The notes under the pieces are model-generated. The model did no database searches. It was not told the DNA's origin and was given only the letters and a program-made list of their open reading frames with translations. This document shows positions 16,280 through 24,547 of a DNA stretch of 64,000 nt, in pieces. Numbering within the stretch: the stretch's first letter is position 1; each line of letters opens with the position of its first letter. This stretch comes from Paractinoplanes rishiriensis (GTDB lineage: Bacteria > Actinomycetota > Actinomycetes > Mycobacteriales > Micromonosporaceae). Where the stretch lies: assembly GCF_016862375.1 (NCBI RefSeq), contig NZ_BOMV01000007.1:706528-770527 (forward strand), given 5' to 3'. Position numbers and translations under genes: made by a program.

Positions 16280-19200
16280 CTAGACGAGGGTGGAAGCCCC
16301 CACCGACGAAGAGGGCGACTCAATGGACGAAGCGGACGCTTCCCCCGTCGGTGCCGAAGCTGATACAGAAGACCCGTCGGTCGGGTCCGTGGTCGGCGGC
16401 GTCGTCGGCTCGGTGGTCGGCGGTGGAGTGGTCGTGGTCGGCGGCGTCGTCGGCGGCCGCGTCGTCGGCCTGGTGGTGGGCGGCGTCGTGGTGGGTCGCG
16501 TCGTCCGCGGCGGCGTCGTAGTGGTGCCCTCGGTCGGCTGGGTGGTCGGGTCGTCCGTCTGCGCCGGGTCGGTCGTCGTGGGCGCCGAGGACGGCTCGAC
16601 GCTCGGCGGCAACGACGGCTCCAGCGACGGCAGGTCGGTCGGGAGCGGCTCCTCGCTGGGCGCGGCGTCCGGCGCCGTGGGCGGGCTGACCGCGATGCCG
16701 TCGCCGCAGGTGAGGTCGCCACCGGTGCCGGTGCTCTCGGCACCGGCCACGGTCACCTGACCGGTCGAGACGGTGACCGCGCCCGGGTCGATCGCATACC
16801 AGGCGACGCCGGTGTTGACCACCTCGCCACCGCTGCGGGTGACCGTCAGGTGCAGCGGCTGGTAGGCGCCGCTCGTGCTGGTCGTGTCGGCCAGCAGGCG
16901 GCCGGCCTGCAGGCCCAGGGTGGCCTTCGGGGTGTGCTCCCGGCCGGACTCGGTGGCCAGCGAGGTCAGGTCAACCTGGGAACCGGCACAGAGCACCAGG
17001 ATCGCCCCGCCGGGGAGGGTGAGGCGGGCGGTGGCCTGGTTGGGCACCTCGACCCGGGTGCCGTTCGCCAGGTATCGCCGGTCGCCGGGCTCGAGCGCGG
17101 TGATGGCGCCGTCCACGACCGCGTTGGCGCGGCCCCGGTCGACGGTGAGCAGGGCGTTGTCGGTGGGCATCTCGGCCCACGCCGGGCCGGGCCGGAAGCT
17201 CAGGCCGGTGAACACCAGCGCCGTCACCAGCAGGCCCACGGTGAGCCACCAGAGCCGGCCCTCGAAGCGGCGGTCGGTCGACGAGTTCTCCGGTCCCTCC
17301 GGCGGGCCGGGCGGCACCGCGAGCGGCGGGTAGGAGTCCTGACCGGGCGCGCCGGGCCGCAGGCCGCCGGACGCCGCGACCACCGGCATCGGCGAACCGG
17401 GCCGGTGCGTGGCGCCGACCAGCGGCGGCAGGTCGGAGGCGTCCGGCAGCACCCACAGCCGCACCGGGGTGCGGGTCTGCGCCACCATGCCGGGGCTGCC
17501 GTCGCCGACCGGGCCGACCAGGGTGCCGCGGCGCAGTTCGACGTCGTCCGGCATCGCGATCACGCCGGACTCGACCACGATGGCGTGGGTCGGTCCGGGC
17601 AGGATCACCGGCGAGCCGGCGTCCAGGTCGACCGGGTGCGCCGAGGCGATCAGCGCGAGCCGCTGGTCGACCGCCAGGCCGGAGAGCGCGGGCGTGTCGG
17701 CGAACAGCGCCTCGGCCTCGGCCCGGTCCTGCGGCGGCGGCCCGGGCAGCGGGCCCACCACGGTCGCGATGGTGGCGCTCGGGATGGCCAGCAGGGTGGT
17801 GCCCGCGGTGTGCCAGTCGAGCTGGGTGGACCGGCCGGTCAGCGCGTTGACCAGACCCACCACCCCGCCCGCGCCGACGTGGTGCCGGATCGTGCCGGGC
17901 GGGTCGCCGGGCTTGCGGGCCTGCAGCGCGCCCTCGACCACGACGTACACCGAGGACTGTGCCCCGCCGGCCAGCACCATCTGGCGGCCGGTGTTCGGGT
18001 GCACCCAGCGGGCCCGCGCGGCCAGGCCGTGCAGCGCCGGTTCGGGCAGGCCGCCCAGGTCGGAGGCGAGCAGCGCGGCCACCCGGCGCGGGGCGTCCGC
18101 CTCGCGGTCGTTCTCGGCGCGCTGCTGCCCGGACCGGCGCCACCACCGGGCCAGGCGGCTGAGCAGGAAGAAGACGGCCGGTGCGCCGAGCCCCAGCACC
18201 ACCAGCACGAGCAGTAGGCCGCCGAGCAGGCCGGCCTGCCAGAGACCGGTGGCCAGCCCGGAGATCCGGTCGGCGAAGACCCGGTAGGTCACCGCGGCGG
18301 CCAGCACCAGCCAGACCACGGCGAGGATGCCGTAGACGCCGACCAGCCGGCCCTCCCGGTCCAGCGTGGACCAGCGCGGCGACTGCCCGCGCAGCCGGCC
18401 GCCGACCCAGGCCAGCCCGCGGGCGCGCACCGACGGCACCTCGAGCCAGTCCATCAGCAGGTACATGCCGTCGAGCGGGAGGAACGGGCTGAGCTGGAAG
18501 AACGCGTTCAGATAGAGCAGGAAGGCCAGTTTGAAGGCCAGCCCGCCGAGCGCCGGCACCGCGAGGCCGCCGAGCTGCACCACGCCGGCCAGCAGCAGCG
18601 CGCCGGCCGGACCGGAGACGGCGACCAGCATGCGGGCCCGGCGACCGGCCATCCACGCGTCGGTGGTGTCCACGAAGAAGGACGGGATGCCGAAGTAGAA
18701 GGCCAGCCCGGCCGCCGACACCTCCCGGCCGGCGGCCTTGGTGGCCAGCGCCCGGCTCAGCTCGTGCAGCACCAGCACGCCGGCGTTCAGCACCACCAGC
18801 ACGATGGCGCCGGCCAGATAGGAGTTGGCGGTCAGGAACAGCGACTGGCTGCCGCCCACCCAGGTGCCGATGAACAGCACCAGGCCGAGCACCGCCAGAA
18901 TCCCGGTGGCCACGAACGCCGCGGTGCTGAACAGGAACCGGCCACCGGCCCGGTAGAGCGCGGTGACCAGGCCGTCGATCGGGAAGACCAGGGTGCGCCG
19001 GCCGCGCATCATCTGGCCGGGCCGCTCCGGCGGCGCCTTGCGGCGGCCCTCCTCCAGCGGCCGGAAGGCGTCCATCGGCAGTTCGTCGAGCATCCGGTTG
19101 CCGGCCAGGTCGGCCACCACCCGGCGGACCTGGTCCGGGGCGAGCCGGCCGGCGATCCGGGCGAACTCGGCGACCAGCCGGGCCACCGTGTTCTCGCCGT

Positions 19201-19495
19201 CCATCAGCAGCGCCAGCTGCCACTCCTCGGGGGTGAGGCGCAGGTAACCGGAGCGGATGCCGTCGTCGGGCGAGCGCAGCATGATGTACGGCACGCCGCG
19301 GGCCGAGGTCAGTTGAACCGCCTCGATGCCGGCCCGCAGCACCGGGCGGGCGCTGGCCGGGTTGAGGCGGTCGACGACCGCGCCCCACAGGCCGGGGTCG
19401 GCCGGGCCGCCTGGCTCGCCGGGAGCCCGGCCGGCCAGAGCTTCCCAGACATTCACGCGGGACTCGACGTAGGTCAACTGAGGGGGCCCTCTCAA
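16280..19495 (-). CDS. PqqD-like / degenerate M50 / cyclic-nucleotide-binding / FecR-like membrane fusion
   Basis: A protein of about 1,070 residues. Residues about 70-150 resemble the PqqD-type winged helix found beside peptide zinc metalloproteases. About 175-470 is a polytopic membrane region of the M50 type: the second half reads NAFFQLSPFLPLDG, matching the NxxPxxxLDG motif, but the zinc site reads HELSR instead of HExxH, so the second His is lost. About 490-590 is a cyclic-nucleotide-binding domain, followed by a weaker CNB-like stretch. A transmembrane helix near 765 precedes a FecR-like beta domain (about 790-930). The last 140 residues are Pro/Thr/Ser tails. The TTG at 19495 lacks a ribosome site; TTG 19476 with AGAGGG, or GTG 19456, are alternatives. 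Catalysis is doubtful; a signal-responsive membrane scaffold is my inference. Confidence 0.75.
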   Translation of the reverse strand: MRGPPQLTYVESRVNVWEALAGRAPGEPGGPADPGLWGAVVDRLNPASARPVLRAGIEAVQLTSARGVPYIMLRSPDDGIRSGYLRLTPEEWQLALLMDGENTVARLVAEFARIAGRLAPDQVRRVVADLAGNRMLDELPMDAFRPLEEGRRKAPPERPGQMMRGRRTLVFPIDGLVTALYRAGGRFLFSTAAFVATGILAVLGLVLFIGTWVGGSQSLFLTANSYLAGAIVLVVLNAGVLVLHELSRALATKAAGREVSAAGLAFYFGIPSFFVDTTDAWMAGRRARMLVAVSGPAGALLLAGVVQLGGLAVPALGGLAFKLAFLLYLNAFFQLSPFLPLDGMYLLMDWLEVPSVRARGLAWVGGRLRGQSPRWSTLDREGRLVGVYGILAVVWLVLAAAVTYRVFADRISGLATGLWQAGLLGGLLLVLVVLGLGAPAVFFLLSRLARWWRRSGQQRAENDREADAPRRVAALLASDLGGLPEPALHGLAARARWVHPNTGRQMVLAGGAQSSVYVVVEGALQARKPGDPPGTIRHHVGAGGVVGLVNALTGRSTQLDWHTAGTTLLAIPSATIATVVGPLPGPPPQDRAEAEALFADTPALSGLAVDQRLALIASAHPVDLDAGSPVILPGPTHAIVVESGVIAMPDDVELRRGTLVGPVGDGSPGMVAQTRTPVRLWVLPDASDLPPLVGATHRPGSPMPVVAASGGLRPGAPGQDSYPPLAVPPGPPEGPENSSTDRRFEGRLWWLTVGLLVTALVFTGLSFRPGPAWAEMPTDNALLTVDRGRANAVVDGAITALEPGDRRYLANGTRVEVPNQATARLTLPGGAILVLCAGSQVDLTSLATESGREHTPKATLGLQAGRLLADTTSTSGAYQPLHLTVTRSGGEVVNTGVAWYAIDPGAVTVSTGQVTVAGAESTGTGGDLTCGDGIAVSPPTAPDAAPSEEPLPTDLPSLEPSLPPSVEPSSAPTTTDPAQTDDPTTQPTEGTTTTPPRTTRPTTTPPTTRPTTRPPTTPPTTTTPPPTTEPTTPPTTDPTDGSSVSASAPTGEASASSIESPSSSVGASTLV

Positions 19496-19620
19496 CTGCG
19501 CGGCGGGGCACCGCCGATGGCGGAATGGAGATTAGGCGGTCAGGCTGCACCAAGGCGAGCCCCTCGAGGCGTTAAGTCCGGCTTGCAATAAAAGTCCGGA
19601 ATAGCGGCATACACATGCGT

Positions 19621-19663
19621 ACGGCGGGCGGCGCGACAACCCCCTTGTCGCGCCGCCCGCCGT
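19621..19663. terminator. Perfect 19-bp stem-loop terminator after htrA
   Basis: Arms 19621-19639 and 19645-19663 are exact reverse complements with a 5-nt C-only loop. It starts 30 bases after the htrA stop on the minus strand and closes the regulator-kinase-protease operon. Confidence 0.85.
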
Positions 19664-19693
19664 GGCGGGGAGGAACTGCTCGTATCGACCGGC

Positions 19694-21337
19694 CTACTTG
19701 GCCTCGGTCAGGGTGGCCGTCACCTGCTTCTTGGCGCCGTCCCGGGTGTAGTCGAGGGTCATCTGCTGGCCCACCTTGCCCTGCTGGACCGCCGCCACCA
19801 GGTCGTTGGAGCCGTCGATGGCCTTGCCGTCCACCTGGGTGACCACGTCGCCCTGCTGGAGGCCGGCCTTGGCCGCGGCGCTCTCCGGGGTGACGCTCTT
19901 GACCAGGGCGCCGCCGTTCTCGGCGTCGGTGACGCTGACGCCGAGCGCCGGGTGGCTGACCTTGCGGCCGGCCATCAGGTCCTCGGCGACCAGCTTGGCC
20001 TTGTCGCTCGGGATCGCGAAGCCCAGGCCGATGTTGCCCGAGCCCTGGCCGCCGGTGGCGATCGCCGAGTTGATGCCGATCACCTCGCCGTTCGTGTTGA
20101 CCAGCGCGCCGCCGGAGTTGCCCGGGTTGATCGGCGCGTCGGTCTGCAGCAGGCCCGACATGGTGGTGGGCGCGGACTGGTTGCCGAACGGGCTGCCGTC
20201 GCTGCCACCGCCGGACTGGATGGTGCGGTCCTTGGCGCTCAGGATGCCGGCGGTCACCGAACCCTCCAGACCCAGCGGGCTGCCGATGGCCAGCACCGTG
20301 TCGCCGACCTCCATCTTGGCGCTGGTGCCGAACTTGGCGGCCTGCAGGTCGCTCACCCCGGTGGCCTTGATCACCGCGAGGTCGGTGCGTTCGTCGGTGC
20401 CGACGATCGAGGCCTGCGCCTTCTGGCCGTCGGCGAAGATGACCGTCACCGAACTGCCCTGCGCCGAGGCGACCACGTGGTTGTTGGTCACGATGAAGCC
20501 GTCCGCGGTGAGCACCACGCCGGAGCCCTCGCCGGACCCGGTGGTGATGGAGACGACGCTGTCCTGGACGGCGGCCGCGATCTGGGCCAGCGACGAACGG
20601 TCGACCACCCGGGTGACCGAGGAGTTGCCGGTCTGCACGGTCGGCGAGGAACCGTCGCCGTCGAAGGCCAGTGCCGTGGCGGCGCCGACCCCACCCGCGA
20701 CGAGCGCGATCAACACGGCGGCGGCGCCGGCCACCAGGGTCTTGCGACCACGGCCGGGCGCCGGCGGCGGTCCGCCCACGGGCTGGGCCCAGGCCGGCTG
20801 CTGCCCCTCGGCGGGCGGCCAGCCGTGGCCGTCGGTGGCACCGGGCTGGCCCCACGCCTGCTGACCCGGCTGGCCCTGACCCGGTTGGCCCTGACCCGGC
20901 TGGCCCTGACCCGGCTGGCCCTGACCCGGCTGGCCCTGACCCGGCTGGCCCTCGGTGTGCGCCTGGCTGCCCGGCTGGGCCCAGGCCGCGTAGCCGGCCT
21001 GCTGCGCGTACTGCTGTTGCTGGTAGGCCTGGTGGTGGTAGCCCGGCTGCTGCCACGGCGAGTGCGGCTGCTGCCAGGTCTGCTGCTGCGGATGCTGCGG
21101 CTGCGGCCACGGCTGACCGGACTGGGGAGCGCCCGACACCGGTGCGCCCCACTGCGGCGCGTTGCTGGCGGGCTGTCCTCCGGCCTGCGCGGAGAACCCG
21201 AGCCCCTCCAGGCCGGCGGGCTGCGCGGCGGCGCCGGCGTGCGCGGCGACGGGGGGCTGCGCGGCGGTCGGCGGCTCGGCCTGACCCCGTTCCGCCTCGC
21301 CCTGCCCGGGCCGCGGGTCGGTCTCGTTCTCGTTCAT
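19694..21337 (-). CDS. HtrA/DegP-type membrane serine protease with PDZ domain
   Basis: A 547-residue trypsin-like envelope protease. The first 200 residues are a Gln/Gly/Pro-rich cytosolic tail with a GQGQP repeat; one transmembrane helix lies near 206-228; the protease domain is outside, at about 250-440, with the catalytic triad His in TNNHVVA, Asp in RTDLAVI and Ser in PGNSGGAL; one PDZ domain forms the C-terminus (about 450-545). Such proteases degrade or refold damaged envelope proteins. It follows the sensor kinase by 39 bases in the same direction, an arrangement like mprA-mprB-pepD of mycobacteria, where the kinase and protease form a stress circuit. The start at 21337 (MNENETDP) has a purine-rich GGTGGG upstream. 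Confidence 0.92.
   Translation of the reverse strand: MNENETDPRPGQGEAERGQAEPPTAAQPPVAAHAGAAAQPAGLEGLGFSAQAGGQPASNAPQWGAPVSGAPQSGQPWPQPQHPQQQTWQQPHSPWQQPGYHHQAYQQQQYAQQAGYAAWAQPGSQAHTEGQPGQGQPGQGQPGQGQPGQGQPGQGQPGQQAWGQPGATDGHGWPPAEGQQPAWAQPVGGPPPAPGRGRKTLVAGAAAVLIALVAGGVGAATALAFDGDGSSPTVQTGNSSVTRVVDRSSLAQIAAAVQDSVVSITTGSGEGSGVVLTADGFIVTNNHVVASAQGSSVTVIFADGQKAQASIVGTDERTDLAVIKATGVSDLQAAKFGTSAKMEVGDTVLAIGSPLGLEGSVTAGILSAKDRTIQSGGGSDGSPFGNQSAPTTMSGLLQTDAPINPGNSGGALVNTNGEVIGINSAIATGGQGSGNIGLGFAIPSDKAKLVAEDLMAGRKVSHPALGVSVTDAENGGALVKSVTPESAAAKAGLQQGDVVTQVDGKAIDGSNDLVAAVQQGKVGQQMTLDYTRDGAKKQVTATLTEAK
20861..20950. repeat. Six tandem 15-bp units inside htrA
   Basis: CTGACCCGGCTGGCC repeats six times with one substitution (the second unit), encoding a GQGQP-type pentapeptide array in the cytosolic tail of the protease. 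Near-identical units imply recent slippage expansion. Confidence 0.9.
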
Positions 21338-21376
21338 GCCACCCACCTTGCCCCCCGCGACTCGTACCCGACTGAG

Positions 21377-22954
21377 TTATGCCTGGATGTTTTCTGTGAA
21401 GCTTTTGTCGTGATTTAACGTAGGCAACGTGACCCGGAAGGTCGCGCCCTGGCCCGGTTCGCTGACCACCTCGACAGTGCCGTGGTGGGCCCGCACGATG
21501 GCCGCCACGATGGCCAGGCCCAGGCCGGTGCCGGTGGCCTCGCGCTCGGTGTGCCGGGTGCGTGCCTCGTCGGCGCGATAGAAACGCTCGAAGACGTGTG
21601 ACTTCTGGTCGGCGGACAGGCCCGGCCCGGTGTCCGAGATCTCGATCACCGCGCGGTCGCCCGGTTCGGCGTACAACCGCAGCGTCACCGACGCCTCCGG
21701 CGGGGTGTGCACCAGCGCGTTGGTCATCAGGTTGCCGATCACCTGCCGCAGCCGGCCGTCGTCCCCGTAGGCGACCAGGCGGTCCACCTCGTCCTTGACC
21801 TCGAGGGTGATCGAGCGCTCCGGCGCGGTCGCCTCGGCCGCCTGCACCGCGTCGAGGGCCAGCACCGGCAGCTCGACCGGGCCCAGGGTGAGCGGCCGCT
21901 CCCGGTCCAGCCGGGCGAGCAGCAGCAGGTCCTCGACCAGCAGGCCCATCCGGGCGGCCTCGTCCTCGATCCGGCGGACCAGCCGGGCCACGTCGTCCGG
22001 GCCGGTGACCGCGCCCTGCCGGTACAACTCGGCGAAACCACGGATGGTCGTCAGCGGCGTACGCAGCTCGTGGGAGGCGTCCGCCACGAATTGCCGCATC
22101 TTGGCCTCGGAGCGCACCGCCCGGGCCTCGGAGACCTGCGCCGCCTCGGCCGCGTTCTTGGCCACCGCCTCGGCCGACCGGGCCGCCGCCTCGGACTCGG
22201 CGCGCGCCTTGAAGGCCGCCTCGATCTGGGCCAGCATCGCGTTCAGCGCGCGGGACAGCCGGCCCAACTCGGTGGTCGGCTCGCCGCCGTCCGCCTCGGG
22301 GTCGGGCACCCGCTGGCTCAGGTCGCCGGCCGCGATCGCCGCCGCGGTCCGCTCGATCTGCACGAGCGGGATGAGACTCTGCCGCACAATGGCCGCGCCC
22401 ACCGAGGCCAGCGCGATCAGCACGCCGACGCCGACCAGCACGTCCACCCAGACCATCCAGGTGATCGCGCGTTCGATCACGGACATCTTCTCGGCCACCT
22501 GCACGACCGTGCCGTTGCTGCTGGTCACCACAATCGCCCGCCAGTACACCCGGCCGCTGGGCGAGCGCACGGTGTACGGCTGGTCCATCACCGCGTAGAC
22601 CTCGTCGACGCCCTTGACCATCGGCGGCAGGTCGTCGGCGGCCAGCTTGGTGTCGCCCACCCAGGGCGCGTGCGCGCGGAAACCGCTGATCGTGCTGGTC
22701 GAGACGTAGAAGTCGCCGGGCACCGGGATCTGCGCCCAGCGCGAGTCGGCGATGGTCCGGGCGTAGATCGCCAGCGACTCGTCCAGCCGCTGCTGGAGAT
22801 AGGTGTGCAGGGCGTACGTGCTGGCCGCGCTGATCAGGGTGAGTGCGGCGAACACCAGCACCAGCACCGAGGCGACCAGCTTGGTGCGCAGCGAGATCTT
22901 GCGCAGGTTGGGCTGTTGCGGCAGCGAGAGCCGGACCCGCTCGGCGAGCGACAC
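21377..22954 (-). CDS. Membrane sensor histidine kinase
   Basis: A 525-residue kinase. Transmembrane helices at about 27-47 and 171-192 enclose an extracytoplasmic sensor domain of some 120 residues; a HAMP linker follows (about 190-245), then an unusually long Ala/Glu-rich coiled coil (about 245-285), the dimerisation domain with H-box SHELRTPLTTIRG near 293, and the ATPase domain with NALVH, DTGPGL and GTGLGLAI. It autophosphorylates on His and passes phosphate to the regulator encoded 8 bases upstream. Downstream htrA suggests that it monitors the cell envelope. It is not identical in layout to MprB, which has a similar role. Confidence 0.92.
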   Translation of the reverse strand: MSLAERVRLSLPQQPNLRKISLRTKLVASVLVLVFAALTLISAASTYALHTYLQQRLDESLAIYARTIADSRWAQIPVPGDFYVSTSTISGFRAHAPWVGDTKLAADDLPPMVKGVDEVYAVMDQPYTVRSPSGRVYWRAIVVTSSNGTVVQVAEKMSVIERAITWMVWVDVLVGVGVLIALASVGAAIVRQSLIPLVQIERTAAAIAAGDLSQRVPDPEADGGEPTTELGRLSRALNAMLAQIEAAFKARAESEAAARSAEAVAKNAAEAAQVSEARAVRSEAKMRQFVADASHELRTPLTTIRGFAELYRQGAVTGPDDVARLVRRIEDEAARMGLLVEDLLLLARLDRERPLTLGPVELPVLALDAVQAAEATAPERSITLEVKDEVDRLVAYGDDGRLRQVIGNLMTNALVHTPPEASVTLRLYAEPGDRAVIEISDTGPGLSADQKSHVFERFYRADEARTRHTEREATGTGLGLAIVAAIVRAHHGTVEVVSEPGQGATFRVTLPTLNHDKSFTENIQA

Positions 22955-22962
22955 GACCCGGC

Positions 22963-23676
22963 TCAGACGGCGGGTTTGCGCAGCACGTAGCCCACGCCGC
23001 GGAGGGTGTGGATCAGGCGCGGCTGCACGTTGTCGACCTTGCGGCGCAGGTACGAGATGTAGGACTCGACGATGTTGTCGTCGCCGCGGAAGTCGTACTT
23101 CCAGACGTGGTCGAGGATCTGCGCCTTGGACAGCACCCGGTTGGCGTTGAGCATCAGGTAGCGCAGCAGCTTGAACTCGGTCGGCGACAGCTGGACCCGC
23201 TGGCCCGCCCGGTAGACCTCGTGGGTCTCCTCGTCGAGTTCGAGGTCGGCGAAGACCAGCCGGGACGGCTCCTCGTCGCCCTGCGTGGTGCGGCGCAGCA
23301 CGGCCCGGATGCGGGCGGTGAGTTCCTCGAGGCTGAACGGCTTGGTGACGTAGTCGTCACCGCCCAGGGTGAGCCCGCGGATCTTGTCGTCGGTGCCGTC
23401 CCGGGCGGTCAGGAAGACCACGGGGGTGCGCTGGCCGCCCTCGCGCATCAGCCGGATGACCTCGAAACCGTCGAGGTCGGGCAGCATCACGTCGAGGACG
23501 ACGAGGTCGGGCGTCGAGTTTTTGGCGGCGCTGACCGCCGCGCTGCCGCTGGTCGCGGTGCTCACGTCGAACCCGGCGAAGCGCAGGCTGGCGGACAGGA
23601 GCTCCAGGATGTTGGCGTCGTCCTCGACGACGAGGAGCTTCGCCTCACTCTGCTTGGGCTGGGTTTGAGCGGCCAT
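22963..23676 (-). CDS. OmpR/PhoB-family response regulator
   Basis: A 237-residue transcription factor: receiver domain at about 10-125 (acidic pair in VVEDD, phospho-acceptor in LDVMLPD, Lys in TKPF) and a winged-helix DNA-binding domain at about 140-235. The C-terminus (YISYLRRKVD, then HTLRGVGYVLR) is close to mycobacterial PhoP and TcrX in pattern. It heads the regulator-kinase-protease operon and ends 8 bases before the kinase. ATGs at 23676 and 23685 are both possible; neither has a strong ribosome site. Two CTGAAA copies 11 bp apart upstream look like the regulator's own binding site. Confidence 0.93.
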   Translation of the reverse strand: MAAQTQPKQSEAKLLVVEDDANILELLSASLRFAGFDVSTATSGSAAVSAAKNSTPDLVVLDVMLPDLDGFEVIRLMREGGQRTPVVFLTARDGTDDKIRGLTLGGDDYVTKPFSLEELTARIRAVLRRTTQGDEEPSRLVFADLELDEETHEVYRAGQRVQLSPTEFKLLRYLMLNANRVLSKAQILDHVWKYDFRGDDNIVESYISYLRRKVDNVQPRLIHTLRGVGYVLRKPAV

Positions 23677-23721
23677 GGTGCCCATTCTTTATCAGCGCGC
23701 TGCACCTTCGCTGCACGCTGC

Positions 23722-23738
23722 CTGAAAGTTGTCTGAAA
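23722..23738. promoter_or_regulatory. Direct repeat, possible OmpR-type operator
   Basis: CTGAAA occurs at 23722-23727 and 23733-23738, exactly 11 bp apart (one helical turn), 46 bases upstream of the regulator start. Tandem half-sites with 11-bp period are the usual target of OmpR/PhoB dimers. Closer to the start GTGCAGCG is also duplicated with 11-bp period. Confidence 0.5.
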
Positions 23739-23785
23739 AACCGCCTTCAGTCAGGTCAAGGGCGGCGGCGGGGTGGTCGGACGGG

Positions 23786-24547
23786 CTAGGCGGCCAGGCG
23801 ATATCCGTTCACCGCGAGTGACGACTGGGCAGCCCGGGCGAGCCCGCGCCGGTCCGCATCGGCGGCCGGGCGCAGCGCCGGCGCCGTGACGAGGGTCACT
23901 GTCAGGGACCGTAGCGCGGCCACCCGGCGTACGGAATCCCAGAGGGTGTCGTCGCCGACGAAAGCCGCCGCCGCGCTGTCGTAGCGGATCGAGGCGGGCA
24001 CCACCGGCGCCCGGGCGTCGATCGCGGCCTGGAACAGCGCCGACCGGAACCGGCCCTGGCTGACCCCGCAGTGGGTGGTGCCCTCCGGAAACGCGGCCAC
24101 CGTCCGGCCGGCCCGCAGCGCCGCGGCCACCTCGGCGACCGTGACCGGCAGGGACTTCGGCCGGGAACGGTCGATGAAGATCGCCCCGGACCACCCGGCC
24201 AGCATCCCGATCCCCGGCCACCCGCCGACCTCGCCCTTGGCCACCAGCCGCACCGGCGCCACCGCGAGCAGCACCAGGATGTCCAGCCAGGAGACGTGGT
24301 TGGCGGCCAGCAGACTGCCCGGCCGCGGCGCCGGTCCCTGCCGCACCAGCCGGATACCGAGCACCGCGAGCATGGTGCGGGCCAGGGTCCGCAGCCCGGC
24401 GCCACGCAGGAGCGGCACCAGCAGCAAACCACCGAGGAGTACGCCGGCCAGAGTGAGCATCCGGACCGTCCGTAGCCCCCAGACCGCGGCCAGGTCGGCA
24501 CCGTCCCGGCAGTGCCTCCCGCACCCGGAGACGGGCTGCCAGATCAT
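23786..24547 (-). CDS. olsA: PlsC-type O-acyltransferase, probable lyso-ornithine lipid acyltransferase
   Basis: A 253-residue 1-acyl-glycerol-3-phosphate acyltransferase homologue with an N-terminal hydrophobic region (about 25-70). The HX4D motif is NHVSWLD near 83-89, and the substrate motif FPEGTTH near 154. Its ATG overlaps the stop of the upstream N-acyltransferase by ATGA. That pairing (OlsB-like then OlsA-like) is the known organisation for ornithine-lipid synthesis: OlsB N-acylates ornithine with a 3-hydroxy fatty acid and OlsA adds the second chain. Phosphatidic-acid synthesis is the main alternative role. Confidence 0.82.
   Translation of the reverse strand: MIWQPVSGCGRHCRDGADLAAVWGLRTVRMLTLAGVLLGGLLLVPLLRGAGLRTLARTMLAVLGIRLVRQGPAPRPGSLLAANHVSWLDILVLLAVAPVRLVAKGEVGGWPGIGMLAGWSGAIFIDRSRPKSLPVTVAEVAAALRAGRTVAAFPEGTTHCGVSQGRFRSALFQAAIDARAPVVPASIRYDSAAAAFVGDDTLWDSVRRVAALRSLTVTLVTAPALRPAADADRRGLARAAQSSLAVNGYRLAA

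Noticed and set aside
16971..19553. Large 860-codon minus-strand frame inside the M50-like gene
   Set aside because: It is the +1 shadow of the real frame; it is Arg/Gly/Pro-rich, without domains or membrane helices, whereas the chosen frame has both.
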